DNA of 64,000 nt, from contig JBFXDD010000013.1 of NCBI GenBank assembly GCA_050181465.1, positions 50,921-114,920 of the forward strand, in the 5' to 3' direction. Below are positions 10,073 through 19,097 of this stretch, in pieces. Numbering within the stretch: position 1 is the first letter of the stretch; each line of letters begins with the position of its first letter. Made by a program: the position numbers and the translations under genes. The notes under the pieces were generated by a model. It ran no database searches. It saw only the letters and a program-made list of their open reading frames with translations, and was not told where the DNA came from. The stretch comes from JACRLW01 sp050181465 (GTDB lineage Bacteria > Planctomycetota > UBA1135 > UBA2386).

Positions 10073-10644
10073 CGGTCGTTCTCCTCTTTCTTCGGTTCGT
10101 CGAGGTAGCCGGCGCACCGTGCCCCGGCCACGATTTGATCGCGGAGACGCGCTCGCGAGCGAAACAGCCGCTGCTTCACGCATTCCACGGACAGTCCGAA
10201 ACGCTCGCCGAGGTCCCGGCAGTTCGTTCCGGAGTAGTGCTCTTCCAGCAGCCGGCGGTTGATCGGGTCGAGGCTGACGAGCGCGCGATCGAGAGCCCGC
10301 AACAGCCAATCGCGGTCCACCCAGCCGCAATCGATCCTCACGTGCGCTTCCCGAACGGGATGCGGGATGGCTTCGCTATCGAAGTCCTCCTCGTCGAGAC
10401 TCACGGTGCGCTGGCTGTGATAGCGTCGAAGACCGTGGAATCGGACGTGTCGCGCGATCGTGGTTCCGTACGCGTGAGGTCGATCCGCCATCCCCAACTT
10501 CTCGCGAACCGTCCACACGGCGAGCGCGGTCTCCTGCTCGAGGTCCTCACGCTGAGATCGGGTGAACGAGTCGGGCCGGAGCCGCAGCCAACGCTGCGCA
10601 GTCTCCAACACTGCCAAGCAGTCGATCTCTTGCTCTCGCATCAT
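10069..10644 (-). CDS. ECF-type RNA polymerase sigma factor
   Basis: I start at the first Met of the MMREQEIDCL doublet; codons further upstream run into the divergent amidohydrolase gene and do not look like sigma sequence. About 190 residues. Region 2 is recognisable in REDLEQETALAVWTVREK followed by the core helix, and region 4 in LLEEHYSGTNCRDLGERFGL and SVECVKQRLFRSRARLRDQI, a typical helix-turn-helix. No anti-sigma gene is adjacent; the next gene is a coupled secreted TPR protein. ECF sigma factors direct polymerase to stress or envelope promoters. Confidence 0.88.
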   Translation of the reverse strand: MMREQEIDCLAVLETAQRWLRLRPDSFTRSQREDLEQETALAVWTVREKLGMADRPHAYGTTIARHVRFHGLRRYHSQRTVSLDEEDFDSEAIPHPVREAHVRIDCGWVDRDWLLRALDRALVSLDPINRRLLEEHYSGTNCRDLGERFGLSVECVKQRLFRSRARLRDQIVAGARCAGYLDEPKKEENDR

Positions 10645-10746
10645 CGTCGCACCCGTCGCCGGCGTCGACTCGACACCGGGCAGACGTAGAGCAACGGCGG
10701 CGCACGAAAAGTCGCTCCTCTGCTGCGCCACGAGCCCGACGCGGCG

Positions 10747-12000
10747 ATGCTGCACACCATGACCGCCGACGCCCCAACCGTGCTTCATGCCGCGCTCGCG
10801 ATTCGCGATGCCGTCGGCTGCGTCGCGGCACCCGGTGCGGTGGCGGTGCGCAACGGTCGAATCGTCGCGAGCGGCGCACTCGCAACAGTGCGGCGAGAGC
10901 TGTCGCGTTCACCCGACCGGGTGATCGATCATGGGGACGCACTCCTGCTGCCCGCCTTCGTCAATGCCCACGCGCATCTCGATCTGGCTGACGTCGCGCC
11001 ATTCGAGCATCACGGCAGCTTCCTCGACTGGGTCGGTCAGGTGATCGCCAGGCGTCCACAGGATCCCGCGGCGATCACTCGCGCAGTGCATCGTGGCTTG
11101 CGCGATTCGATCCGCGACGGCGTCGGCTGGATCGGTGATATCGCGGGCAGCGACGCGGCGTGGATCGCGCGCGCCATGGCACCGGACGATCTCGCGGTCG
11201 CCGGGATCAGTTGGCTGGAGTGCTTCGGGATCGGCGCGCGAAGCGCGGAGGCGGTGACGGACACTCGCGCACGCGTGCGCACACTCGGGAGTGCGTGTGC
11301 GCGCGATGATCTCCGCCTGGGCCTACAGCCGCACGCGCCGTACTCCGCAGCCGCGGCGCTGTACGAGTTGGCCGCTGAGCACGGCCTCGCCTCGTCGCAT
11401 CTCGCGGAGACGCTCGAGGAACTCGAGTTCACTCGCAGTGCCGGTGGACCCTTCGCCGACTTGCTCCGCCGTATCGGCAAGTGGGACGACTCCATCCTGC
11501 CGCTGGGCGAGTCACCGATCGAAGCGCTCCTCCCCGCGCTCCGTCACGGCCGCTGGGTGCTCGCTCACGGCAACTATCTGCGTGACCGCGACGTGACGAT
11601 TCTCGCGAGTCTTCCGAACGTCGCCTTGGCCTATTGCCCGGTCGCCAGCGAGTACTTCGGCCACGTCGACCACCGCTACCGGGAACTGCTGGCGCGAGGC
11701 GTCAACGTGTGTCTCGGCACGGACTCGGCGATCTGCCAGCCGGTCGACGCACCCCAGCGCGCCAGCATCCTCGCGCAGGCACGACGACTGTGGCGGCGGG
11801 ATCACTTCGACTCGTCGACCCTGCTCGCGATGGCGACGACCCACGGCGCGAGAGCCCTCGCCGAGGGTGCGAGCGCCGCGACGCTGCAGCCGAACGCACC
11901 GGCTCGCCTCGCCAAGGTGTCGATCGCAAGCACCCATACCCGCGACCCGTGGCTCGACGTGCTCGAGAGCGACGCCGAAATGACCTGCATCGTCGACTGA
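10747..12000 (+). CDS. Amidohydrolase of the chlorohydrolase/nucleobase-deaminase type
   Basis: A 417-residue metal-dependent hydrolase; Met5 (10759) is an alternative start. Motifs in order: a small beta-domain N-terminus, the metal-binding AFVNAHAHLDL, LQPHAPYSA, SSHLAETLEE, WVLAHGNYLRD, and the catalytic-Asp region VCLGTDSAICQP. These fit the ATZ/TRZ group, which includes guanine deaminase and aminodeoxyfutalosine deaminase; the exact substrate cannot be read from the sequence. It is transcribed away from the sigma-factor gene and ends beside a hairpin repeat. Confidence 0.88.
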   Translation: MLHTMTADAPTVLHAALAIRDAVGCVAAPGAVAVRNGRIVASGALATVRRELSRSPDRVIDHGDALLLPAFVNAHAHLDLADVAPFEHHGSFLDWVGQVIARRPQDPAAITRAVHRGLRDSIRDGVGWIGDIAGSDAAWIARAMAPDDLAVAGISWLECFGIGARSAEAVTDTRARVRTLGSACARDDLRLGLQPHAPYSAAAALYELAAEHGLASSHLAETLEELEFTRSAGGPFADLLRRIGKWDDSILPLGESPIEALLPALRHGRWVLAHGNYLRDRDVTILASLPNVALAYCPVASEYFGHVDHRYRELLARGVNVCLGTDSAICQPVDAPQRASILAQARRLWRRDHFDSSTLLAMATTHGARALAEGASAATLQPNAPARLAKVSIASTHTRDPWLDVLESDAEMTCIVD

Positions 12001-12001
12001 C

Positions 12002-12094
12002 CTGGCCCGGATCACGCGTGAACGTCTGCTGCGATCAGCACAAGTCGCGCCCCGCGGCGATCTCGCGACGACGTTCACGCATGATCCGGCCTAG
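12002..12094. repeat. Short inverted derivative of the hairpin-repeat family, copy E
   Basis: Nearly perfect inverted arms, about 22 bp each (12004-12026 and 12070-12091), flank a core of about 43 bp. The inner flanks (TGCTGCGATC on the left, GATCTCGCGACGAC on the right) are the two ends of the 180-bp repeat, joined in reverse orientation with the centre lost. It lies between two convergent stop codons and could fold into a strong stem acting as a bidirectional terminator. The minus-strand stop TAG (12093-12091) is part of its CTAG end. Confidence 0.8.
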
Positions 12095-13383
12095 TTGCCG
12101 CGCTCCGCCCGGGAGCGGGCACGATCGAGCGAGTCGAGCAGAGCATCCACGGTCGGACGGTGGTAGTCCCCGCGGGCACGTCGCTCGCGAAGAAACCGAT
12201 CTCCCGGCGACAACATCGCGAGCGCCCAGGCTGCGTGCACGCGGACGTCCATCGGCTCCCTCTCGTTCGCCAGGGACTTCAAGAGCGGAGCGACGGCAAC
12301 CGGGTCGCCGAGCAAGCCGAGGCCGTCGATCGCGCCGACCTTCGACTCCGGACTCGGATCATGCAAGCGCTCGAGCAGGTGCGGCAACGCAGGACGATGA
12401 CCGACCGCGCCGAGCGCGCGCGCCGCGAGCGCGGCGGTGAACGGGTCCGCGAGGAGCGCATGGAGATCGCCGCCGAGTTCTGCAGCGACGATGCCGAGGG
12501 CATCGCAGATCTCCACTCCGTAGCGCCGCACGTAGTCCTCCTTCGCGTGGAGCAGCTCACGTACCATCGGCAGTCCCAACCGTCCGATCCGCGCGAAGAT
12601 GAACCGCGCGTTGTCGACCGGACGCAGATCCTTGCCCGCCAGTCCCACCATCCAGGTTCGCAGACGGTGACTCAGGCTCGGATCCAACTCCCCCACGAAG
12701 ACCCCGGGCGCGTTCGGCGGCGGGGCTCCCGTTCCGAGCCAATCCTCGTGCAATGCCGAAATCGCCGCCTGGATCGCGGCATAGCTGCTGTCGGGGGCGA
12801 GCGGTCGACCGCAGTGGGTGAGGATCTCCAGACCGACTCGACCGGCGGTCGCACTCGTCGGCTCGTAGACCAGCGCGTCGAGGAGCTTGTCGAGCGCACC
12901 GAGACAACCCAGGCGAACGAGTGCTCCCACCAACCAGGGCGTGACGTTGCCGTCGTTCTCGTCCTGGCGCAGCCGCACGAGCAATGTAGGGATCGCCGGT
13001 GTGAACGTGAGTTCGCCGAGATGCCAGGCGCACTGCGAGCGCACGGTCGGTGACGCGTGCGCGAGGCCGGCCTCCAGCGCGAAGCCGATCTCACGCTCAT
13101 CGCGCAGACTTCGCTGCGCCATGGCACGAGTGCGGGCATCGGCGGCCTCCGGCAGGAACGCGATCTCGATCAACTCGGCGTTCCGCTTCAAGACTGCGGG
13201 ATCCGGCACGAGGGGCGGCGCGGCAGTCTGGTTCTGCAACTCTGGGATCAACTCGCGAAGCGCGAGCGCCGGGATCGGCGGTGGGGCCGAGGTCGGCGCC
13301 ACGTTCGGCACCTGCGCGCGACGGCAACCGCCGGCCGCCAGGCCGACCAGAACCATCACTGCGAGCGAGACGCGAGTGCTCAT
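12091..13383 (-). CDS. HEAT-repeat lipoprotein
   Basis: The start at 13383 overlaps the upstream cytochrome stop by ATGA and gives a lipoprotein signal with lipobox AGGC (430 residues). The body is helical HEAT/PBS-type repeats, for example SPTVRSQCAWHLGELTF, SPESKVGAIDGLGLLGDPVA and EPMDVRVHAAWALAMLS. Such repeats form protein-binding solenoids and are common with multiheme cytochromes in planctomycete-like operons (family knowledge, not tested here). It is last in the operon of the ABC importer and the cytochrome. Confidence 0.85.
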   Translation of the reverse strand: MSTRVSLAVMVLVGLAAGGCRRAQVPNVAPTSAPPPIPALALRELIPELQNQTAAPPLVPDPAVLKRNAELIEIAFLPEAADARTRAMAQRSLRDEREIGFALEAGLAHASPTVRSQCAWHLGELTFTPAIPTLLVRLRQDENDGNVTPWLVGALVRLGCLGALDKLLDALVYEPTSATAGRVGLEILTHCGRPLAPDSSYAAIQAAISALHEDWLGTGAPPPNAPGVFVGELDPSLSHRLRTWMVGLAGKDLRPVDNARFIFARIGRLGLPMVRELLHAKEDYVRRYGVEICDALGIVAAELGGDLHALLADPFTAALAARALGAVGHRPALPHLLERLHDPSPESKVGAIDGLGLLGDPVAVAPLLKSLANEREPMDVRVHAAWALAMLSPGDRFLRERRARGDYHRPTVDALLDSLDRARSRAERGN

Positions 13384-14429
13384 CGGATTTCCAACACCTT
13401 CTCGTCCAGCAGGCTCGATGCCGGATGGTCGTCGCCGACGTACGGCTGCAGTCGATACCACAAGCGCACGGTCACCGACACGGCGTCCGCAGGAATCGGC
13501 ACCCGCACCTCCTTGGTGGCGCCGCTCGGCAACTGCGTGTTGTCGCCGGACTCGTCGCGGTAGGGCTGCCGAAAGCGATAGGCGAGCGCGAAGTCAGTCG
13601 GGTTGCCGGCGGCATCCACGCCTTCTGCGCGCTTGCCGTCCCCGTCGGCGAAGGAATACAGGAGATCGACGGCGCGATGGCGCTCTTCGGTCGGGAAGTT
13701 GTGACCCGCACCGTGGTTGTGGAGCGACAACACGAGCTCGCCACCGTCGATGCACGCGGTCATCGTCGCCGCGGCCTTCAGCGTCGCCAGGTCGTGTGCG
13801 CCAGACCAGCCGTGGTGGCGACCACGCTTGCCGCCGCTTCGATCGACCTGCGGCATGTGACAGTCGTTGCAGGATTGACCTTTCGCCGCGAACTCACTCG
13901 CGCGCCACTGGTCGGTGGTCTGGTGCTGGTTGTGGCAACCCTCGCACAGACTGACCGAGAGGAAGCGGTCGTCTGCGATCGGCTTGCACGGCGCCGAGGA
14001 CACCGCATTGCGCGCCATCACCTGGCCGCGCTCATTGACGTGACACGTGATGCAATCCACGCCTTCGTCGGGGCGTGTCTGCCGCGGCAGCGCGCGCTGC
14101 GCGAAGCCGGTCACCGCGACCTGTTGTGGCAGATGGCAGGCACGGCACTCGGTCTTTCGGAAGTCCTCGCTTTGCAGCGCGACCTCCGGATTGAGGAACG
14201 AGATCTGGTGGTGCGAACCGAACCACTCGTTCCAGACGTCCTGATGACACTCCTGGCACTGCCGTGACGACTGCCAACGGAAGCGGTCGTCGGTCGCACT
14301 CGCACTCGTCGCGTTTCCACCAGCACCCTCGGCGACACGTACCGGGTCGTCACTGGCGAACCAGATCACGAGCGCACCGCAGATCCCGAGAAAGGCCAGC
14401 GTCAATGCGAGACGTATTCGCAGGTTCAT
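13380..14429 (-). CDS. Membrane-anchored pentaheme c-type cytochrome
   Basis: 349 residues. An N-terminal hydrophobic segment (residues 7-25) lacks an obvious cleavage site, so it probably anchors the protein with its domain outside the cytoplasm. Five CxxCH haem-attachment motifs occur: CQECH (58), CRACH (95), CITCH (126), CEGCH (162) and CNDCH (187). Additional His residues (GSHHQ, RGRHHGW) could serve as distal haem ligands. The arrangement resembles the cytochrome c554/NrfB-like multihaem group. The C-terminal 130 residues are haem-free beta-rich sequence. ATGA overlaps on both sides tie it to the ABC ATPase and the HEAT lipoprotein. Confidence 0.9.
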   Translation of the reverse strand: MNLRIRLALTLAFLGICGALVIWFASDDPVRVAEGAGGNATSASATDDRFRWQSSRQCQECHQDVWNEWFGSHHQISFLNPEVALQSEDFRKTECRACHLPQQVAVTGFAQRALPRQTRPDEGVDCITCHVNERGQVMARNAVSSAPCKPIADDRFLSVSLCEGCHNQHQTTDQWRASEFAAKGQSCNDCHMPQVDRSGGKRGRHHGWSGAHDLATLKAAATMTACIDGGELVLSLHNHGAGHNFPTEERHRAVDLLYSFADGDGKRAEGVDAAGNPTDFALAYRFRQPYRDESGDNTQLPSGATKEVRVPIPADAVSVTVRLWYRLQPYVGDDHPASSLLDEKVLEIR

Positions 14430-15490
14430 GGGTTCAATCCTACGTCACCGTTTCGATCCGCCGCGGGCGTGCGCGGCACATCGACCGGCAACAACCGCGG
14501 TTCGCCGCGCAGTCGAACACCGACGAACTCACCCTCGCTGACATCCACATCGGCGAGTGCCAGGATGCCGTGGCCGTCGACGTCGACAACCACTCGACGA
14601 GGTCCGATCGGGTCATGAATGCACTGCAGGACCCGACCGCGCACCGCGTCGGCCGCGGTCGAGACTTCCACATCGCCGGGCAGGACCACGTGCGTCAACC
14701 CGCTGGGATCTCGCGAAGTCAGGGTCGTCAGCACGCTTCGCCACACTCCGCCTTCCTCGCGCCACAAGGGCAGACAGACGGCACGACCGAGAAATCGCGC
14801 GGTGAACGCGGTCCCCGGCTGCTTGACCAGATCCCGCGATGCGCCGCGCTCGACGATTTGGCCGTCGCGCAATACCACCAGCCGATCGGCCATCGCGAGC
14901 GCCTCGTCCCGATCGTGCGTCACGACGACCAAGGTCAGCCCTTGCTCGAGTGCGATGCTCCTCACCAACATCGCGAGGTCGTCGCGCAGGTGAACATCGA
15001 CCGCACCGAGCGGCTCATCCAGCAGCAGGACCTTCGGCGCACCAGCGAGCGCGCGAGCGAGCGCGAGTCGCTGCCCCTCGCCGCCGGAGAGCTGCGCAGG
15101 TCGACGCTCCGCGTGTGCGCCGAGGCCGACACGATCGAGGATCGCCAGAGCTTCCCGTTCGGCCAGCGTCGGATTGACGAACCGCAGGTGGCCGAGCGCA
15201 TCGAGGTGCGGCCAGAGGGCACCGTCCTGGAAGACGAAGCCGATGCCGCGCGCGCTGCCGTCGATCACATTCCGGCCGCGCTCGGCGACGGTGCGGGAAT
15301 CGAAGCGGATGGTGCCGCGCTGCGGCGCGTCGAGGCCAGCGACGCAACGCAGGAGCGTGGTCTTGCCGGACCCCGAGGGCCCGACCAGTGCCGTTCGACT
15401 GCCGGAGTCCAACTGCAGATCGACGGGACCGAGTCGAAACCCGCCGTCGGGGCGTGCGAGTTCCAGAGCTTCGACGTGGATGGCCGTCAT
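14426..15490 (-). CDS. ABC importer ATP-binding protein (Fe(III)/spermidine type)
   Basis: 354 residues. Walker A GPSGSGKT (37-44), Q-loop around FQDG (87-90), signature LSGGEGQ (134-140), Walker B VLLLDEP (154-160) and switch His in VVVTHD are all intact. About 120 residues follow the ATPase core, as in FbpC/PotA-type subunits that carry a C-terminal TOBE-like domain. It powers import through the double permease encoded immediately upstream and shares the operon with a solute-binding lipoprotein. Its stop overlaps the cytochrome start by ATGA. Confidence 0.93.
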   Translation of the reverse strand: MTAIHVEALELARPDGGFRLGPVDLQLDSGSRTALVGPSGSGKTTLLRCVAGLDAPQRGTIRFDSRTVAERGRNVIDGSARGIGFVFQDGALWPHLDALGHLRFVNPTLAEREALAILDRVGLGAHAERRPAQLSGGEGQRLALARALAGAPKVLLLDEPLGAVDVHLRDDLAMLVRSIALEQGLTLVVVTHDRDEALAMADRLVVLRDGQIVERGASRDLVKQPGTAFTARFLGRAVCLPLWREEGGVWRSVLTTLTSRDPSGLTHVVLPGDVEVSTAADAVRGRVLQCIHDPIGPRRVVVDVDGHGILALADVDVSEGEFVGVRLRGEPRLLPVDVPRTPAADRNGDVGLNP

Positions 15491-15524
15491 CGCGAATCAG
15501 GTTGGGGCGGTGGGTTCGAGCCGT

Positions 15525-17165
15525 TCACGACAAGGGCCGTAAACGTCGGCCGGTGAGTACGACGGTCAGGATGGGGAGAAAAGTCGCCGCGGCGAGCAGC
15601 ATGAGCGCGAGGGCTCCACCGGTGTTCTCGCCGCCGAAGTGCACGATGTTGGACAGCCGACGCACGACCGTGCCGTTCCCTGCGGGCAACAACACTGCGC
15701 AGTCCAACTCCCGCAGCGAAAGGATGAAGGCGAGACACGCCACCGACCACAGCGCCGGCAGCATCAACGGCAGGTCCAGTCTGGCGAAGCCGGCCCATGC
15801 TCCGCGACCGCTGAGTCGATAGGCCTCGTGCAGCGAGGGTGACCATCGGCGCCGCGCGCTCGCGATCGTGAGCACCACGAAGGGCAGGAACCGCGCGGCG
15901 TACTCGCAGGCGACCACGGCGACCGAGTCGTAGAAATCGGTCCGAATGCGGCCGCCGGTCCACTCTGCTGCACTCCGATAGAGGCCGTTCGCGATGTCGC
16001 CGTTGTAGACCCGAATGAAGCCGATCGAGAGCAGCACGGCAGGGACCGCCAGCGGCACGACCGCGAGGCCTTCGATCCAGCGATGCCGACGCGCCGCCAT
16101 GCGTGCGAGCGGCAATCCGGCGATCAGCAGCAAGGCCGTGGCGATGACACCGAGCAACATGGTCTTGCCCAGGTCATCACCCGCCTGGGTCCATGCGTCG
16201 CGCACACTTCGGCGCAGGATCGCGAGCGATGGTGGTTCCAGCTTCTGCGTCGAACCCATCGCCCACCGCACCATCACCACGATCGGCACGATCACGCCCG
16301 CCGTCAGATACGTGATCACCAGACCCAGCGCCGGCCAGCGCCAACCGCCCAGTCGTCGGATCGGCAAGGGACGGAAGTCGCTCCGCAGCTCGCTCCGCGC
16401 GCGGAAGCGCAACGCGACGACGAGTGCGGCGACGATCAGCGCGACCAAGGGCAAGGCTGCGACGATCGGACTGGCGACCGCTTCCTTCTGCACCCCGAGC
16501 GCGCGCCGCGTCCACATGGCCTGCACGTGCTCGGCATAGGTATGCCATTGCTTGCCCTTCACCGTGAGGAACTCGGGGACGCCGTGCTCACTCACGACGA
16601 ACACGAAGGCGAACAGCATGCCGGCAGCGACCTCGGGCAGGATCGACCGCACGAGCATCCGATTCGCCGCCGGAACGCCGCGTGCGAGCCATGCCGCCTC
16701 GTAGCCGCGACCGTCGACCGCGCGCAGGCCGCGCGCCGCCATCACGGCGACGAAGGGCGCGTTGCTCACCCCGAGCAATGCTGCGCAAACCCAGAACCCC
16801 TTGGCCGACATGAAGTCGGCGAAGCCCATGGCCACCAGGATCGGCGGCACGATCAACGGCGCGATACCGAGCGGGCCGAGCACCTTCGCGAACGGAAGGT
16901 CCGTTCGTTCGGTGACCCACGCGTGACCCAGTCCGAACACGAGCGCCACGGTGCAGGCAGTCGCACCGAGGCCGATCGAGATGAGGAGCTTGCCGAGAGC
17001 GAAGCGATCGACGAGCTGGTCTTGCCATGCCCGCAGAGTGAAGCCGTCGTCATCGAAGCAGGTCTCGACGAGCACCGCTCCGAGAGGCAACACGACGAAC
17101 AGGACGACGAACGCGACCGCCCACGCAAGCGGCGCGTTCGCGAAGCGAGTGGTGAGCGATCTCAT
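15525..17165 (-). CDS. Fused double permease of an Fe(III)-type ABC importer
   Basis: The start at 17165 puts a transmembrane helix directly after MRSLTTRFANAPL; the longer frame upstream overlaps the noncoding gap. About 546 residues with some twelve hydrophobic helices arranged as two binding-protein-dependent transport domains, the architecture and length of FbpB/ThiP-type permeases. The EAA-loop-like segments are GYEAAWLARGVPAANRM in the first half and LHEAYRLSGRGAWAGF in the second. It lies between the solute-binding protein gene and the ATPase gene in one operon. Confidence 0.92.
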   Translation of the reverse strand: MRSLTTRFANAPLAWAVAFVVLFVVLPLGAVLVETCFDDDGFTLRAWQDQLVDRFALGKLLISIGLGATACTVALVFGLGHAWVTERTDLPFAKVLGPLGIAPLIVPPILVAMGFADFMSAKGFWVCAALLGVSNAPFVAVMAARGLRAVDGRGYEAAWLARGVPAANRMLVRSILPEVAAGMLFAFVFVVSEHGVPEFLTVKGKQWHTYAEHVQAMWTRRALGVQKEAVASPIVAALPLVALIVAALVVALRFRARSELRSDFRPLPIRRLGGWRWPALGLVITYLTAGVIVPIVVMVRWAMGSTQKLEPPSLAILRRSVRDAWTQAGDDLGKTMLLGVIATALLLIAGLPLARMAARRHRWIEGLAVVPLAVPAVLLSIGFIRVYNGDIANGLYRSAAEWTGGRIRTDFYDSVAVVACEYAARFLPFVVLTIASARRRWSPSLHEAYRLSGRGAWAGFARLDLPLMLPALWSVACLAFILSLRELDCAVLLPAGNGTVVRRLSNIVHFGGENTGGALALMLLAAATFLPILTVVLTGRRLRPLS

Positions 17166-17190
17166 CGTCCGATCCACGCGCGAACCGCGT

Positions 17191-18231
17191 TCACTTGCCG
17201 GACTGGAAGCGGTCCGTGAAGTCGACGATCGCCTCATCGAGGGCGCCCGCGACCGCAACCGGATCCCACTGCATGTGCCTGAATCCGTTCACCGGCAGGA
17301 TCGCCGCGGCCTTCGGTCCGGGCACCTCTGCGCGGAGCGGGATCTGCGCCGACTTCGCTGCCGCGAGCATGCCCTCGAGTCGCTCCGAGAGCACGAAGTC
17401 GACCAGCTTCTTCGCGGCATCGGGATGGGGACCGCCCTTGATGATCGCGATCGAGTTGGGAATCAGCATCGTGCCCAGCTCGCCGTCGGCCTGGTCGGGA
17501 AAGACGCAGTCGACGGTATCCCCCTTCGTGAGCGCGACGTGGAAGTCGTCGGTGTCGGTCAGTGCGAAGGCGCACGCGGAGGACGGATTCGCCGTCTCCT
17601 TCATCGTGGCGCCGTTGCTCTGCAGCCAGATGACCTCATTCGCTTCGAGGGCAGCCAACCAGCGATCGAACGCATCCTTGCCCATCGCAAGGCGCAAGGC
17701 CGTGAAGTGCGTGAGCGTGGTTCCCGTCAAGGGTCGAGCGATCGCGCAGCGCCCCTTCCACTTGGGATCTGCGAAGTCCGAGAGCGACTTCGGCCATTGG
17801 GCACGATCGGTCGTGCCGAGCTTCTGCGGATTCACGATGATCACGCGCGCGCGAGCTGCGAAGCCCGTCCACTGGCCGGCAGCGTCGCGATACTGCGTGG
17901 GGATCTTCGCTGCCGCACTCGACACATACGGTGCGATCAACCCTTTCTGGGCGAGGCGGACCGTGTGCGCGAGTTCGTTGTTCCAGAACACGTCACACCG
18001 CGGATGATTGGCCTCTTCCACGATCGCGCTCACGAGCCCGACCGTCTTGTTCGATTCCGAATCGAACCGTGCGTTCACGTGGATCCCGGTCTCCTTCTCG
18101 AACAGGTCCACCAGGCGCTCGCTGTGTTCCTGGTCCAACGCCACGTAGAGCGAGACTTCCGCGGTCGCATCCTTGCAACTCGGCAAGACCGACGACAGGG
18201 CGAGTGAGGTGACGAGGATCGACGATTTCAT
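17191..18231 (-). CDS. Lipoprotein solute-binding protein of the Fe(III)-type ABC importer
   Basis: The ATG at 18231 begins a lipoprotein signal with lipobox LPSC (Cys at residue 19); the upstream in-frame sequence is noncoding. The 346-residue product has the family 1 / FbpA-like periplasmic-binding fold: LYVALDQEHSERLVDLFEKE, FWNNELAHTVRLAQKGL, and LIPNSIAIIKGGPHPDAAKK. It captures ligand outside the membrane and delivers it to the adjacent permease. Iron(III) is the likely ligand by family and by the haem-protein neighbour, but the metal-binding residues were not verified. Confidence 0.9.
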   Translation of the reverse strand: MKSSILVTSLALSSVLPSCKDATAEVSLYVALDQEHSERLVDLFEKETGIHVNARFDSESNKTVGLVSAIVEEANHPRCDVFWNNELAHTVRLAQKGLIAPYVSSAAAKIPTQYRDAAGQWTGFAARARVIIVNPQKLGTTDRAQWPKSLSDFADPKWKGRCAIARPLTGTTLTHFTALRLAMGKDAFDRWLAALEANEVIWLQSNGATMKETANPSSACAFALTDTDDFHVALTKGDTVDCVFPDQADGELGTMLIPNSIAIIKGGPHPDAAKKLVDFVLSERLEGMLAAAKSAQIPLRAEVPGPKAAAILPVNGFRHMQWDPVAVAGALDEAIVDFTDRFQSGK

Positions 18232-18365
18232 GGGCGACACGGCGAAGGATCGGGCGACGATAGGCCGCCGAGGCAGGGGAGACCACGTGCGAAGAGCGGG
18301 GCGGAAGGCAAGGCGCGTGCCGTCGGGGCCGATCGCGCGGCGCTCCAGGAAACGGTCGGCCTTCG

Positions 18366-19097
18366 TTACGGAGAGGAAACCGCAAGCGGAGGGGGCGGCG
18401 GCGCCAGCCAGCCCAAGTCGGCCTCCCGCGAGGTGACGCCGCCGGCTTTGGCGATTCGCTCCATCAGGCGCGCGGTGGCGACGCGCAGCCGCGCGCGACG
18501 GTCCTTGGGATCGATGTCGGCGACCAGTTCGTCGAGCCGGATCGGATCGGCGAAGCGGACCACTACCTTGGTCGGTCGCGGCCAACCACCGACAGGCACT
18601 GCGCGATGAGCACCTTCGATGTGCGCGGCGACGATCGGAACGTCCTCACCGAGGACCAACGAGACCGCGCCCGGACTGCCCGTCACCATGGCGCCGTCGC
18701 GACTGATCCCGCCTTCGGGAAACAAGGCGAGGATCTCGCCGCGCGAGAGCGCCTCTCGCGCGATGCGCATCGCGTCCTTGTTGCTGCCGCGCAGAGCGAG
18801 CGGAATGCAGCGCATCCAGCGGTAGAACCAACCGAGCCACGCGCTGCGGAAGTGCAGCATCGTCATCAGGAAGGTCGGATTGCTGCCGAGCGCGGAGCCG
18901 AGCAAGATCGGGTCGGCGAACGAGGCATGGTTCGCGACGACCACGAAAGGTCCGCGCAAGCGCGGCCGATTCTCGATGCGCAGTCGAAATACCACGCGGG
19001 CGAAGAGCCAAGCTAACCGCCGAAACGTGCTGATCGACGCGCGCCGCAGTCGCGACGCCGGACGTCGCGCTGCGGTCAACTTCACTTCTTCGCCCAC
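18366..19097 (-). CDS. 1-acyl-sn-glycerol-3-phosphate acyltransferase family protein
   Basis: 243 residues. The PlsC-type acyltransferase motifs are NHASFADP (NHxxxxD catalytic pair) and LFPEGGISRDG (glycerophosphate-binding FPEG). A hydrophobic N-terminal segment (ASISTFRRLAWLFARVVFRL) suits peripheral or monotopic membrane attachment. The enzyme acylates lysophosphatidate-like substrates in phospholipid synthesis. The start overlaps the end of the upstream TPR gene by 16 bases. The C-terminus is a Pro-rich tail without family similarity. Confidence 0.88.
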   Translation of the reverse strand: MGEEVKLTAARRPASRLRRASISTFRRLAWLFARVVFRLRIENRPRLRGPFVVVANHASFADPILLGSALGSNPTFLMTMLHFRSAWLGWFYRWMRCIPLALRGSNKDAMRIAREALSRGEILALFPEGGISRDGAMVTGSPGAVSLVLGEDVPIVAAHIEGAHRAVPVGGWPRPTKVVVRFADPIRLDELVADIDPKDRRARLRVATARLMERIAKAGGVTSREADLGWLAPPPPPLAVSSP

